From: Rheinheimera faecalis
GTDB taxonomy: Bacteria > Pseudomonadota > Gammaproteobacteria > Enterobacterales > Alteromonadaceae
Assembly: GCF_021290965.1 (NCBI RefSeq)
Contig: NZ_JAJOYT010000008.1
Span: forward strand, 62,001-126,000
Reading direction: 5' to 3'
Length of the DNA: 64,000 nt
Below, in pieces: positions 9,059-18,150 of this stretch; the stretch's first letter is position 1, and each line of letters starts with the position of its first letter. Both the position numbers and the translations under genes were made by a program. A model generated the notes under the pieces. That model worked only from the letters and a program-made list of their open reading frames with translations, was not told the DNA's origin and did no database searches.

Positions 9059-10075
9059 TCAAGGCTGATAAATCACCACTGTGCTGGCGACTTTATCTTG
9101 TATCGCCTGACGGTTGGGATCCCATAAAATCTGTGCAAAGCCAATCAAACCTGTCGCAAGACCAGCGCCATAACCGCCCTGCCGGCTAAACGAAGCCCAT
9201 AAAGTTAAAGGTTGATTGTCCAACTGTACTACACGGATACGGGTCAGCATCTTGCCTATAGTCTGGCCATTGTTCCAACTGATATAAAAGGTGAAATAGA
9301 CCATGGCCCAACCAAAACCTAAACCAAAGTCGGCCAGTATCCCCTTCACCCATTTGATCAGGCTGTAATCGGAGTTTTTTAGTTTATCCAGTACTGAATA
9401 AGATGACTCTTCCTTTGGCTCTTTTACTGCAGCCACAGCAACCACTTTTGGTTGTGCTACATACTTCGCCAGTAAAGCTCGTTTTTCTGTACCTTTGAGC
9501 TCAGTTAACTCCAGTAATCCGTCCAACACATCTTTTTGCTGCTTCATGCTAACGCCAGAATTTTGCAACTCAAGCGCCAGCATTTTAGTGTTCTCTTCAG
9601 CACAAATCGCATCGCATTCTTTGGTCGAAAGCTCTAAGGATACTTGTGCCAGCGCAGCAGCAGCCGTTGGCGTCAGATCCAGATCGGCAGCCGAAGTAGT
9701 CTCTTGCTCTTGCACCAACTGCGGCGTCCAACTTAAAGTACCTAACATACATAAGGTTGCAAACACCATCAGTAGCAGATGATTTCTGTTTTGGGCTTTG
9801 TATCTGTTCCAGCATAAATACAACATAGCCGGAAAAACAAAAACCAGGCTGGCCGATGCCAAACCACTAATGATCACTCCATCAATGCCCATAGCTATAC
9901 CGCGGCGCAGAGGTTTGGCCAAAGGCTGGCCTATCAGCTCATCAGCCACCGTAAAGGCATGAGGCGTGACTATTTGCCGCACTTCTTTTTTGGTCAGTTG
10001 ATGCCCTGTCTCGTCGACAAAAGTGTCAGGCGCTACTTCTCTGATATCCTGATGGTCCGGCTGTTCGTGCTGCAT
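9059..10075 (-). CDS. RDD-family membrane protein with an internal soluble insert
   Basis: A 338-residue inner-membrane protein. PLRRGIAMGIDGVII (about 55-69) and NGQTIGKMLTRIRVV (near 265-280) are the split RDD signature. Hydrophobic segments lie at about 67-90, 98-117, 247-263 and near 300. Between the second and third is a soluble region of about 120 residues, including ECDAICAEENTKM with a C-x3-C pair and a charged SKECDAIC-to-SSYSVLDKLK stretch not found in minimal RDD proteins. It ends 103 bases from the FabH-like gene start and follows the VWA gene on the same strand after a 57-base gap, so it may belong to the MoxR-VWA unit. Function unknown. Confidence 0.8.
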   Translation of the reverse strand: MQHEQPDHQDIREVAPDTFVDETGHQLTKKEVRQIVTPHAFTVADELIGQPLAKPLRRGIAMGIDGVIISGLASASLVFVFPAMLYLCWNRYKAQNRNHLLLMVFATLCMLGTLSWTPQLVQEQETTSAADLDLTPTAAAALAQVSLELSTKECDAICAEENTKMLALELQNSGVSMKQQKDVLDGLLELTELKGTEKRALLAKYVAQPKVVAVAAVKEPKEESSYSVLDKLKNSDYSLIKWVKGILADFGLGFGWAMVYFTFYISWNNGQTIGKMLTRIRVVQLDNQPLTLWASFSRQGGYGAGLATGLIGFAQILWDPNRQAIQDKVASTVVIYQP

Positions 10076-10132
10076 TAAATTTCCCGTAAATGCCTGATGA
10101 ATAAACCACTTTAATCAGTTCGATTGACCTTT

Positions 10133-11311
10133 TCAATGCCGCTTTGATAAATGCCGGATGGCACCGCTTAAACCGTCCAGCGTCATGCCATACATCTGGT
10201 TTTGCATCAGCTTTTGCAGTATTTCAATAGAGTGATAGTGGTTCCACCAGGCTTGAGGTTGTGGGTTTAACCAGACCGCATTCGGGAAATGCGCCAACAG
10301 CCGTTTTAAACAGACTTCACCTGACTCCGGATTAAAATGCTCGACACTGCCACCCGGATAAGTAATTTCATAGGGCCCCATAGTGGCGTCCCCTACAAAA
10401 ATAACTTTGTAGTCACTATGGTAAGTCTGCAACAGCTGAGTAATGGATACCGCATCTGCACTGCGTCTTTGATGAGTGCGCCATACCTGCTCGTACGGGC
10501 AGTTATGAAAGTAAAAAAACTCCAGATGCTTAAATTCAGTACGGGCCGCTGCAAACAGCTGCTCGCATTCATGAATATAATCATCCATTGAGCCGCCTAT
10601 ATCAAAAAACATCAGCACTTTAACCGCATTATGCCGCTCCGCCTGAAACTTTAAATCCAGCCAGCCCGCTTGCTGAGCTGTGGCTTTAATAGTGCCGTTT
10701 AAATCCAGTTCTGTGGCTTGTCCGGTGCGGGCAAAACGCCGCAATTGTCGCAGTGCCAGCTGCATCGCTCTGTGATTAAGCTCAGCGTTTTGATCAAAAT
10801 CTTTAAAATCACGCTTATCCCATACTTTGACCGCACGGCGCTGGCCACTGCCCTGCTGGCCCACTCTGATACCTTCAGGGTGAAAGCCATAAGCCCCAAA
10901 AGGTGACGAGCCGCCTGTACCTATCCATTTATTGCCACCTGCGTGTTTTTCTTGCTGCTCTTTTAAACGCTGCTTAAATTGCTCAAGCAGTTGCTCAAGC
11001 CCACCTAAAGAGGCCAGTTTGGCTTTGTCTTCTTCGCTTAACTGACGAATAAGCCCAGGCAGTAGCCAATGATCCGGAATAAGTGAGGCTAAATCCAGAC
11101 TTTCAACGCCTTCAAAATACTCCGCAAAAGCACGGTCAAATTTATCGTATTGGCTTTCATCTTTGACCAGACACAAACGGGCCAGCAGATAAAAGTCATC
11201 CAGGCTTGCAAAAATAAGGTGCTGCTGCAACGCCTTGAGTAAATCCAGCAGCTCCGTAATGCTGGATTTGAGGCCATATTTTCGCAAGGTTAAAAAGAAC
11301 GAAATCAGCAT
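10133..11311 (-). CDS. VWA-domain protein, CoxE-like
   Basis: A 392-residue protein of the CoxE-like VWA family paired with MoxR AAA+ ATPases. The N-terminal helical part (about 1-130) contains KYGLKSSITELLDLLKAL. A Gly/Arg-rich linker (GGNKWIGTGGSSPFGAYG) leads to the VWA domain, whose metal site is partly altered: VLMFFDIGGSMDD has D-x-G-x-S in place of D-x-S-x-S. It starts one base after the upstream MoxR stop, so the two are a translationally linked pair. Such pairs act as chaperone-like complexes that activate target enzymes; the target here is not evident. Confidence 0.85.
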   Translation of the reverse strand: MLISFFLTLRKYGLKSSITELLDLLKALQQHLIFASLDDFYLLARLCLVKDESQYDKFDRAFAEYFEGVESLDLASLIPDHWLLPGLIRQLSEEDKAKLASLGGLEQLLEQFKQRLKEQQEKHAGGNKWIGTGGSSPFGAYGFHPEGIRVGQQGSGQRRAVKVWDKRDFKDFDQNAELNHRAMQLALRQLRRFARTGQATELDLNGTIKATAQQAGWLDLKFQAERHNAVKVLMFFDIGGSMDDYIHECEQLFAAARTEFKHLEFFYFHNCPYEQVWRTHQRRSADAVSITQLLQTYHSDYKVIFVGDATMGPYEITYPGGSVEHFNPESGEVCLKRLLAHFPNAVWLNPQPQAWWNHYHSIEILQKLMQNQMYGMTLDGLSGAIRHLSKRH

Positions 11312-11312
11312 A

Positions 11313-12158
11313 TCAACGGCCAGCGCGACGGGCCATAAAGGCCAGTTTTTCCAGCAGAGCTACATCTTGCTCGTTTTTCAGTAAGGCGCCATACAACGGC
11401 ATTAAACCGCCTTGATGCTGCTTATCTTGTAATACCGACGGCGCTATTTGTTCGGCTAACAAGAGTTTTAACCAATCCAGTAACTCAGAGGTCGACGGCT
11501 TTTTCTTTAAAGCGTCCACTGCCCTCAAGTCAAAAAACACCTCCAGTGCAGCGGTCAGTAAATCGGCCTGCAAAGTCGGGAAATGCGCCAAAACGATTTG
11601 AGTTAAGGTGTCTTTGTCCGGAAAACGTATGTAGTGAAAAAAACATCTACGAAGAAAAGCATCTGGCAGTTCCTTCTCGTTATTCGACGTGATCACCACT
11701 ATAGGCCGTTGCTTTGCACTAATACGCTCACCTGTTTCGTACACATCAAAGGACATACGGTCGAGTTCATGCAACAAGTCATTTGGGAACTCAATATCCG
11801 CTTTGTCGATTTCATCAATCAGCAGCACAGGGCGTTTTTCTGCGGTAAAAGCAGTCCAGAGTTTGCCCGGCTTGATATAGTTACTGATATTGGCCACCCG
11901 CTCACTACCAAGCTGACCATCACGTAAACGCGATACTGCATCGTATTCATACAAACCCTGCTGAGCTTTACTGGTGGATTTGATTTGCCAGTTAATCAAA
12001 TCAGTGCCTAAACTTGCTGCCAGCTCTTCAGCTAAACGGGTTTTACCAGTACCAGGTTCACCTTTGATCAATAAAGGTTTTTCTAAGGTGACGGCGGCAT
12101 TTACTGCCAAGGCCAGCTCTGGCGATAAAATATAGTGTTCTGTACTTTGAAAAATCAT
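11313..12158 (-). CDS. MoxR-family AAA+ ATPase
   Basis: A 281-residue AAA+ ATPase with Walker A GEPGTGKT (about residues 37-44), Walker B PVLLIDEIDKAD and sensor-1 VVITSNNEKELPDAFLRRCFF. It is the first gene of the MoxR-VWA-RDD run on the minus strand and lies 1 base from the VWA gene. By family knowledge the hexamer remodels a client together with the VWA partner. It is only distantly related to the Bat-operon MoxR at 52662-53615, so the window carries two separate MoxR/VWA systems. Confidence 0.9.
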   Translation of the reverse strand: MIFQSTEHYILSPELALAVNAAVTLEKPLLIKGEPGTGKTRLAEELAASLGTDLINWQIKSTSKAQQGLYEYDAVSRLRDGQLGSERVANISNYIKPGKLWTAFTAEKRPVLLIDEIDKADIEFPNDLLHELDRMSFDVYETGERISAKQRPIVVITSNNEKELPDAFLRRCFFHYIRFPDKDTLTQIVLAHFPTLQADLLTAALEVFFDLRAVDALKKKPSTSELLDWLKLLLAEQIAPSVLQDKQHQGGLMPLYGALLKNEQDVALLEKLAFMARRAGR

Positions 12159-12285
12159 CTGTTATTACTTCTTTTTTTAGAGTGCAGGCTTAAGATGGGA
12201 ATATCTTATATCAAATCTTTTCTTTCGTTTTAACAAGGCCCGAGTATTCTTATAACCATTCAACAGACCCTGAAGGTTTTTTATT

Positions 12286-13257
12286 ATGTCAAAGATCTAT
12301 GAAGATAACTCACTCTCTATTGGTAATACCCCTCTGGTGCGCTTAAAGCGCGTCACTTCAGGTGCCAATGTATTTGCCAAAATCGAATCCCGTAACCCTA
12401 GTTTTTCTGTGAAATGTCGTTTAGGCGCTGCATTGATTTGGGACGCTGAGAAAAAAGGTCTGTTAGGCCCAGGTAAAGAAATTATCGAGCCTACTTCTGG
12501 TAACACTGGTATTGCCTTAGCTTTTGTTGCCGCCAGCCGTGGTTACGCTTTAACTTTGACCATGCCAGCCACTATGAGCTTAGAGCGCCGTAAGCTGCTT
12601 AAAGCTCTGGGCGCCAACTTAGTGCTGACCGAAGGCGCGAAAGGCATGAAAGGTGCTATCGAAAAAGCCAAAGAAATTCTGGCGTCAGATCCTGACAAAT
12701 ACGTGTTTTTACAGCAGTTTGAAAACCCGGCAAACCCACAAATTCACTTTGACACTACAGGCCCTGAGATCTGGAATGACACAGATGGCAAGGTTGACAT
12801 TTTCGTGGCTGGTGTAGGCACAGGCGGTACTATTACTGGTGTAAGCCGTTATATTAAACACGAGAAAAAACACCCGCTGATTAGCGTGGCAGTAGAGCCT
12901 GTGGATTCACCTGTGATCACTCAGGCGCTGGCTGGTCAGGAAATTAAACCTGGTCCACATAAAATTCAGGGCATAGGCGCTGGTTTTATTCCGGGCAACC
13001 TGGATTTATCCATCATTGATGCGGTAGAAACCGTCAGTAATGACGATGCCATTGCAATGGCGCACCGTCTGATGAAAGAAGAAGGTATTCTGGCCGGTAT
13101 TTCGTCTGGTGCAGCCGTAGTTGCCGCTAAACGTTTAGCAGAGCTGCCAGAAAATGCCGGTAAAAACATTGTGGTGATTATCCCTAGTTCAACAGAGCGT
13201 TATTTATCCAGCGCGCTGTTTGCAGACTTCTTCACCGAAAGCGAATTGCAAGCTTAA
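12286..13257 (+). CDS. cysK: Cysteine synthase A (O-acetylserine sulfhydrylase)
   Basis: PLP enzyme making L-cysteine from O-acetylserine and sulfide. At 323 residues it has the same length as E. coli CysK and very high similarity along its whole length: [20 protein letters not shown] at the start, the PLP lysine Lys43 in NPSFSVKCR, the substrate loop [11 protein letters not shown], the PLP-phosphate loop [14 protein letters not shown] and [16 protein letters not shown]. Transcribed alone, divergent from the MoxR gene, with its own terminator at 13277-13304. Confidence 0.97.
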   Translation: MSKIYEDNSLSIGNTPLVRLKRVTSGANVFAKIESRNPSFSVKCRLGAALIWDAEKKGLLGPGKEIIEPTSGNTGIALAFVAASRGYALTLTMPATMSLERRKLLKALGANLVLTEGAKGMKGAIEKAKEILASDPDKYVFLQQFENPANPQIHFDTTGPEIWNDTDGKVDIFVAGVGTGGTITGVSRYIKHEKKHPLISVAVEPVDSPVITQALAGQEIKPGPHKIQGIGAGFIPGNLDLSIIDAVETVSNDDAIAMAHRLMKEEGILAGISSGAAVVAAKRLAELPENAGKNIVVIIPSSTERYLSSALFADFFTESELQA

Positions 13258-13276
13258 CCTGCATTCTGCTTAGTGG

Positions 13277-13304
13277 AAAAACGGCTCTATTGAGCCGTTT
13301 TTTT
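13277..13304 (+). terminator. Intrinsic terminator of cysK
   Basis: Stem AAAAACGGCTC (13277-13287) pairs with GAGCCGTTTTT (13292-13302) around a four-base loop and continues into further T. It can also terminate the convergent isochorismatase-like gene. Confidence 0.9.
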
Positions 13305-13318
13305 TGTCTGATTTTCAC

Positions 13319-13876
13319 CTAGCTATTCAGATAAACTTTGGTATCAATCACTTTGGCATAAGCAAAACTTAAAGCGGCCATATAAGCGGCGTGTACTTGA
13401 GCAGCCGGTACTTTGACACCATTAAACTCTAAATCCAACGTAGCGCAGGCATCCTGTAATACGGTGCAGTCATAATCAAAATCTTTACCGGCGCGAGTCA
13501 TCGCATCAATACACATATGGCTCATGGCGCCTACGATCACCAGCTTTTTTATTCCGGCTTTTTGCAGGATTTCAGCTAAATTGGTGCCTTTAAAACTGTT
13601 GATTTGTTGCTTTAATACCACAGGTTCTGAAGCGAGAGCCGCCACACTTTGGTGAATTTGTGCACCTTCTGAACCTGGGCGGAAAAAAGGCGCGTCATCT
13701 GACGCAAACTCGTGACGCACATGCACCACTAAATCCCCCTGCTGGCGAAACTTCTGCAGTACTAAAGCAGCATTGGCTGCGGCTTGTTCAGTACCCACCA
13801 GTGGCCATTTGGCACCTGGATAGCTGCTGTAATAATCGTTTTGAAAGTCAATTAACACTAATGCTGTTTTGCTCAT
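13319..13876 (-). CDS. Isochorismatase-like cysteine hydrolase
   Basis: A 185-residue hydrolase of the isochorismatase superfamily. The Asp-Lys-Cys triad is intact: Asp10 in VLIDFQNDY, Lys89 in VVLKQQINSF and Cys122 in AMSHMCIDAM. The family contains nicotinamidases and other amidases; no nicotinamidase metal-site motif is obvious, so the substrate is open. It is divergent from a GlxA-type regulator with a 135-base shared gap containing a dyad, and is likely that regulator's target. Confidence 0.87.
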   Translation of the reverse strand: MSKTALVLIDFQNDYYSSYPGAKWPLVGTEQAAANAALVLQKFRQQGDLVVHVRHEFASDDAPFFRPGSEGAQIHQSVAALASEPVVLKQQINSFKGTNLAEILQKAGIKKLVIVGAMSHMCIDAMTRAGKDFDYDCTVLQDACATLDLEFNGVKVPAAQVHAAYMAALSFAYAKVIDTKVYLNS

Positions 13877-13928
13877 GATTTATCTCCGTTTTTTCATTTA
13901 GTCAGGCTGTGGTTGATTTGAACTGCTT

Positions 13929-13944
13929 TGTTTGACGACAAACA
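13929..13944. promoter_or_regulatory. Candidate operator between hydrolase and GlxA-type regulator
   Basis: TGTTTG-ACGA-CAAACA is a perfect 6-bp dyad in the divergent promoter gap, about 53 bases before the hydrolase start and 68 before the regulator start. Binding by the AraC-type regulator is inference. Confidence 0.35.
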
Positions 13945-14011
13945 CAGTCTACGAAAAAACTTCTGCTAGACTGAATGTCTGAACCGACATATAGGAGGCA
14001 CAAACTGACAA

Positions 14012-14941
14012 ATGCGTACAGAGATCCACATCGCTATTCTGAGCTACCCCGGAGCTATGTTAAGTGCTGTATTTGGTCTGAGTGAAATGCTCGGCATTTG
14101 CAACAGAATTTGTGCAGAACAAGGCAGGCCGGAGCATTTTGTCTTACACCAACTGGCACCTGATGCATTAGCGACCCCCACTCAGTTTTTTCAGGCTATT
14201 ATTCTGCCGCCTTGCATTGAGGGAGATTATTATCTAAAGCCCGAAGTTTCAGTGCTGCAGTGGTTAAAACAGTCCCACAGCAACGGCAGCCTGCTCTGCT
14301 CCGCTTGTGCCGGTGCTTTTATTCTGGCGTCCACCGGCCTGATGCAACAACGACAGATGACCACCCACTGGGATTTGGCAGAGCTGTTTAAAAAGCAGCA
14401 TCCCAAGGTGACACTACAGATTGAGAAAAACCTGATTAATGATGGCGATATCCTAAGTAGCGGCGGCTTAATGGCCTGGGTTGATTTAGGACTTGAGCTG
14501 ATAGGTCAGTTGGCTTCCCCTGCACTTATTCATCCGGTTGGCGCTTATCTGATTATTGATACAGCACGGCGTGAACAACGTTATTACCAACGTTTTAGCC
14601 CACAGATGGATCATGGTGATAAACAAATCGTCAAACTACAGCAGCATTTGCAGCAACACTATGCGCAAGCACTCAGCGCTAGCGCTATGGCGTCTTTTTG
14701 TTTTTTAACAGAACGTACTTTTTTAAGGCGTTTTGTCAAAGCTACAGGCTTTAAACCCAGCCTTTACCTGCAACGACTGCGTATTCAAAAAGCCTGCGAA
14801 TTATTGGAGCAACCTTTAACCCCTATAGGTCAAGTGCCGTTTCAGGTAGGTTATGAGGACGCCAGCGCCTTTCGTAAGGCTTTTCTGCACATTACAGGAC
14901 TAAGCCCCAGTGCATTTCGCAACCGCTTTAGCCGCAGCTAA
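14012..14941 (+). CDS. GlxA-family AraC-type transcriptional regulator
   Basis: A 309-residue regulator with an N-terminal DJ-1/PfpI-like domain (about 1-190) and a C-terminal AraC double helix-turn-helix (about 210-305). The nucleophile-elbow-like stretch SLLCSACAGAFILASTGLM is present, as in GlxA regulators, where the domain senses a ligand rather than acting as an enzyme. The DNA-binding part has SFCFLTERTFLRRFVKATGF and FQVGYEDASAFRKAFLHITG. AGGAGG at 13993-13998 lies 13 bases before the ATG, a long spacing. Divergent from the isochorismatase-like gene, a common arrangement for this family. Confidence 0.88.
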   Translation: MRTEIHIAILSYPGAMLSAVFGLSEMLGICNRICAEQGRPEHFVLHQLAPDALATPTQFFQAIILPPCIEGDYYLKPEVSVLQWLKQSHSNGSLLCSACAGAFILASTGLMQQRQMTTHWDLAELFKKQHPKVTLQIEKNLINDGDILSSGGLMAWVDLGLELIGQLASPALIHPVGAYLIIDTARREQRYYQRFSPQMDHGDKQIVKLQQHLQQHYAQALSASAMASFCFLTERTFLRRFVKATGFKPSLYLQRLRIQKACELLEQPLTPIGQVPFQVGYEDASAFRKAFLHITGLSPSAFRNRFSRS

Positions 14942-15071
14942 ATACCTTGCAGGTCAATGTATTAGTGTTGCGACAAAGTTGCAAAAACCTGTGCCCAATG
15001 CAGGGTTTTCTTTACTTTTAGCCGGAAAAAAATCACACTGTCATCAGATTTGTTTTTAATGGACTGAGCTA

Positions 15072-15530
15072 ATGCGGATTGGGCTAATGCAAAAATTTTT
15101 CGTGCTGATCTTTTCACTGCTGTTGTTATCTTGCTCTGAAGATGCACCAAAAGTTAATGCGGATTTAGGTTCGCCCGAATTTGCTGCAGGTGAATTTTTT
15201 CATTCGTTGTACACCACTAAAGATTTAGAGCGGGCCAAAGCCCTGAGCACTGAGTCCTATGCCCGCATTCTGGATGCCTACGGCAACACCCGTGGAGTGG
15301 TGCGTACTTTGTACAATATGAGTTTTGATGAAGTAAATATCAGCATTGACCGCACAGGCAAAAATTTGCGCGAACAATACGGTAACCATGCAGAGATCAC
15401 CATGTTGTTTGAAGGCAAAAGCAACGGCAATAAGAAGATAGAGCTGCGTATTGTTAAAATGGTGAAAGAGGATGGCCGCTGGCTGGTGGAAGGGGTGAAG
15501 CCTAATCCTTATTCACGAACTGAGGTCTGA
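15072..15530 (+). CDS. Predicted lipoprotein with NTF2-like/DUF4878-type fold
   Basis: A 152-residue small lipoprotein. The signal MQKFFVLIFSLLLLSC ends in a lipobox (LLLSC) with lipidated Cys near residue 21. The mature part starts SEDAPKVNADLGSPEFAAGE, with a FHSLYTTKDLERAKAL helix and C-terminal strands (MVKEDGRWLVEGVKP) typical of NTF2-like proteins that trail a transport or immunity domain. A second ATG at 15087 gives an equally good signal. Ser after Cys suggests outer-membrane sorting. Monocistronic; function unknown. Confidence 0.72.
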   Translation: MRIGLMQKFFVLIFSLLLLSCSEDAPKVNADLGSPEFAAGEFFHSLYTTKDLERAKALSTESYARILDAYGNTRGVVRTLYNMSFDEVNISIDRTGKNLREQYGNHAEITMLFEGKSNGNKKIELRIVKMVKEDGRWLVEGVKPNPYSRTEV

Positions 15531-15558
15531 TAGCCTTTTAGATATCAAGTCAGGCGAG

Positions 15559-15585
15559 AGACGGGCGACCATAAAGGTCGCCCCT
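15559..15585. repeat. 27-base hairpin repeat, copy 1
   Basis: Hairpin GGGCGACC-ATAAA-GGTCGCCC with flanking bases. The same 27 bases occur exactly, in reverse complement, at 29739-29765. Both copies lie between convergent genes. There is no T-run, so a role as an ordinary terminator is doubtful. Confidence 0.8.
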
Positions 15586-15603
15586 ACGTTTTCTGGTTGT
15601 GAG

Positions 15604-16335
15604 TTAACGTTTAAAAAACTGTTGAATTACCTGCTGGCAATCCGGTCCTTTCAGTAAACGGCTAAAATCAGCCAACTCCAAACCTATCGCCTGTTGTACT
15701 GCACTGCCACTTTTCATCAGTTTTTTACTGCTTTGCACAGCATCTGCCGGCAAAGCCGCCAGTTTTTTCGCCTTATTAAAAGCAAATTCAAGCAAATCTT
15801 CTTTCGCCACCAGTTGATTCACTATGCCGATACGCCAGGCCTCGTTACCATCTATAGCTTCAGACAGCAGTAATAGACTGCTGGCACGCTGATGGCCAAT
15901 CAATAAAGGCAACAACAGACTAGAACCCGCTTCAGGACATAATCCCAGCTGCGTAAAAGGCAGCTGAAAACGACAATCAGCTGTGCTGTATACCAAATCA
16001 CAATGCAGCAGCACTGTAGTACCAATACCTATAGCCAGACCAGCCACTGCGGCCACTACAGGTTTTGGAAACTTCGCCATTTCATACAAAAACATCACTG
16101 TTGGATGAGTGTCATTGAGCTCACCACTTTGCAAAAAATCCGCTAAATCATTGCCGGATGAAAAACATTCAGCAGAGCCTTGCAGCAACACCACTTTGAC
16201 GTCGTCATTTTGCGCTGCCTGCTGAAGTTGTTGCACCAACTGCTGGTACATCAGCTTGTTCAGTGCATTTTTTTTATCTGGCCTATTCAGAGTCAGGGTT
16301 AATACGCTCTGATCTGTCGATACTTCAATACTCAT
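15604..16335 (-). CDS. Enoyl-CoA hydratase/isomerase family protein
   Basis: A 243-residue crotonase-fold protein. The oxyanion-hole segments are visible: ECFSSGNDLADFL (around 58) and VAGLAIGIGTTVLLHCDLVYS (around 100-120). At the usual second catalytic glutamate the sequence is LGLCPEAGSSLLLP; the typical first glutamate position is Gly/Ala-like, resembling delta3,delta2-enoyl-CoA isomerases more than hydratases. It follows the gamma-glutamyltransferase gene by 23 bases with AGGA before its ATG, so they probably form an operon. Exact reaction not determined. Confidence 0.85.
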   Translation of the reverse strand: MSIEVSTDQSVLTLTLNRPDKKNALNKLMYQQLVQQLQQAAQNDDVKVVLLQGSAECFSSGNDLADFLQSGELNDTHPTVMFLYEMAKFPKPVVAAVAGLAIGIGTTVLLHCDLVYSTADCRFQLPFTQLGLCPEAGSSLLLPLLIGHQRASSLLLLSEAIDGNEAWRIGIVNQLVAKEDLLEFAFNKAKKLAALPADAVQSSKKLMKSGSAVQQAIGLELADFSRLLKGPDCQQVIQQFFKR

Positions 16336-16358
16336 CTGTTGTCCTGACTCTTTTTGTT

Positions 16359-18095
16359 TTAGTGACCAGCAGCTATGCCTTCACGACGTGGATCGGCAGC
16401 GCCTTCTAAGTGATCTTTTTTAATTTCAATGGCATGAATACCACTATTTAAATCTGCTAATTTGGGCTTATAGCCTAATTCAAGTAAAGCAGGAACCAGC
16501 TGGCTTAAGTTGGTATTTTGCTCCAGCACTAAACCGTCATTTCTGTGGGTAAAACGCGGTAAATCGGCCGCTTGTTGAGCGTCCAGTTTCCAGTCGAGGA
16601 CTGCAACTAAGTTTTGCGCCACGTAATTAATAATGCGGCTGCCACCTGGTGAGCCTGTGATATAGAGCAGCTTGCCATCCTCGTCAAACACCATCATAGG
16701 CGCCATAGAAGAGCGTGGTCTTTTGTTCGCTTCAACTCTGTTGGCGACCCAATAGCCGTCGACTTTAGCCTGCAGCGAAAAATCCGTTAATTGGTTATTC
16801 AACAGGTAGCCGTTGACGAATAAACCCGAACCAAAGGCATTTTCAATACTGGTGGTCATGCTGACCGCATTGCCCTTGCTGTCCACCACAGATAAGTGAC
16901 TGGTATTAGCAAATTCAATGGCGTTGCCTGACGCCAGAGGTTCAGCTCCTTGCGGCTCACCCGCTAGCGCTGGCGCACCTTCTGCTGCGGTCAGCAAGGC
17001 AGCACGCTGTTTCAGATAATTTGCTGCCAACAAACCTTGCACTGGTACTTTGACAAAGTCCGGATCAGCAGCAAAACGCTCGCGATCGGCAAAAGCCAAT
17101 TTACCTGCCTGACTGATTAAATGAATAGCTTCGACCGAATTAGGTTTGAGCTTGGCCATCGGCTGATATGCCAGCATCCCCATCATTTGTAATACGGCTA
17201 AACCACCTGAGCTTGGTGGAGCCATACTACAAATTTTAAACTGTCGGTATGGAATACAGAGCGGATCACGCTGTTTGGGCCTATATGCCGTTAAATCAGC
17301 AAGGCTTATTTTGCCCGCGTTAATAGGAGCCTGCTGCACTGCAGCCACCAGAGCTTTGGCATTATCGCCCTGATAAAAGGCCTTACTACCCTCTTTAGCA
17401 ATCTTTTTCAGTAAAGCGGCATAGTCTGGATTTTTTCGAAGAAAACCTGCTTTAAGCCACTGGCCTTCAGGTTTGAAATACGCCTGACTGGCGCTGAATT
17501 TATCTACACCCGGAGTCCAGCCGCCATTGAGTAAACCAGCTAAACGGGGCGAAACCACAAAACCCTGCTCTGCGATTTGTATAGCAGGAGCAAAAAGTTC
17601 TGCCCATGGCAATACACCATGCTGCTGATGCGCCAGCTCCAGCGCTTTAATAACGCCCGGAACACCCACAGATTTGCCGCCAACAAAGGCATCACGCCAG
17701 CTCATCACCTGACCGTTTTGCACAAATAAGTCTGGCCCTGCGGCAGAAGGCGCGGTTTCACGACCATCAATAGAGGTTAAGCTGGTTTTTTGTTTATCCC
17801 AGTGCAGTAAAAATAAACCACCACCTATACCAGAGCTTTGTGGTTCCACCAGCCCCAGCACCAATTGCATAGTTATCGCTGCATCGACAGCACTGCCACC
17901 TTTGGCCAGAACCTGCTCACCAGCTTTCACCGCTAAAGGGTTCGCTGCAGAAGCCATATAATGTTTGGCTGTGGCAAGTTGTTTGTGTTCTATACCTGTG
18001 GTGGCTTCAGGGTCGGTAATTGCGGCAAATAAAGTGGTGCTGCTGAACAGCAACGCCGCTGTCAGGACCCGAAACTTAAATTGAGTTGTTATCAT
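16359..18095 (-). CDS. ggt: Gamma-glutamyltransferase (glutathione hydrolase)
   Basis: Periplasmic Ntn-hydrolase that cleaves gamma-glutamyl bonds of glutathione and peptides; it self-processes into two subunits. The signal peptide KFRVLTAALLFSSTTLFA is followed by GSAVDAAITMQLVLGLVEPQSSGIGGG. The processing site and nucleophile is Thr in NTSHLSVVD, and substrate loops include GSPGGSRIINYV. I chose the ATG at 18095 (578 residues) because GCAGGAAAAATA precedes it; an in-frame ATG at 18113 would add six residues without a better site. First gene of a likely pair with the enoyl-CoA hydratase. Confidence 0.94.
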   Translation of the reverse strand: MITTQFKFRVLTAALLFSSTTLFAAITDPEATTGIEHKQLATAKHYMASAANPLAVKAGEQVLAKGGSAVDAAITMQLVLGLVEPQSSGIGGGLFLLHWDKQKTSLTSIDGRETAPSAAGPDLFVQNGQVMSWRDAFVGGKSVGVPGVIKALELAHQQHGVLPWAELFAPAIQIAEQGFVVSPRLAGLLNGGWTPGVDKFSASQAYFKPEGQWLKAGFLRKNPDYAALLKKIAKEGSKAFYQGDNAKALVAAVQQAPINAGKISLADLTAYRPKQRDPLCIPYRQFKICSMAPPSSGGLAVLQMMGMLAYQPMAKLKPNSVEAIHLISQAGKLAFADRERFAADPDFVKVPVQGLLAANYLKQRAALLTAAEGAPALAGEPQGAEPLASGNAIEFANTSHLSVVDSKGNAVSMTTSIENAFGSGLFVNGYLLNNQLTDFSLQAKVDGYWVANRVEANKRPRSSMAPMMVFDEDGKLLYITGSPGGSRIINYVAQNLVAVLDWKLDAQQAADLPRFTHRNDGLVLEQNTNLSQLVPALLELGYKPKLADLNSGIHAIEIKKDHLEGAADPRREGIAAGH

Positions 18096-18150
18096 TATTT
18101 TTCCTGCATTCAATAGACCTTCACCTTACCTAGTCGGGCCAGTTGGATCA

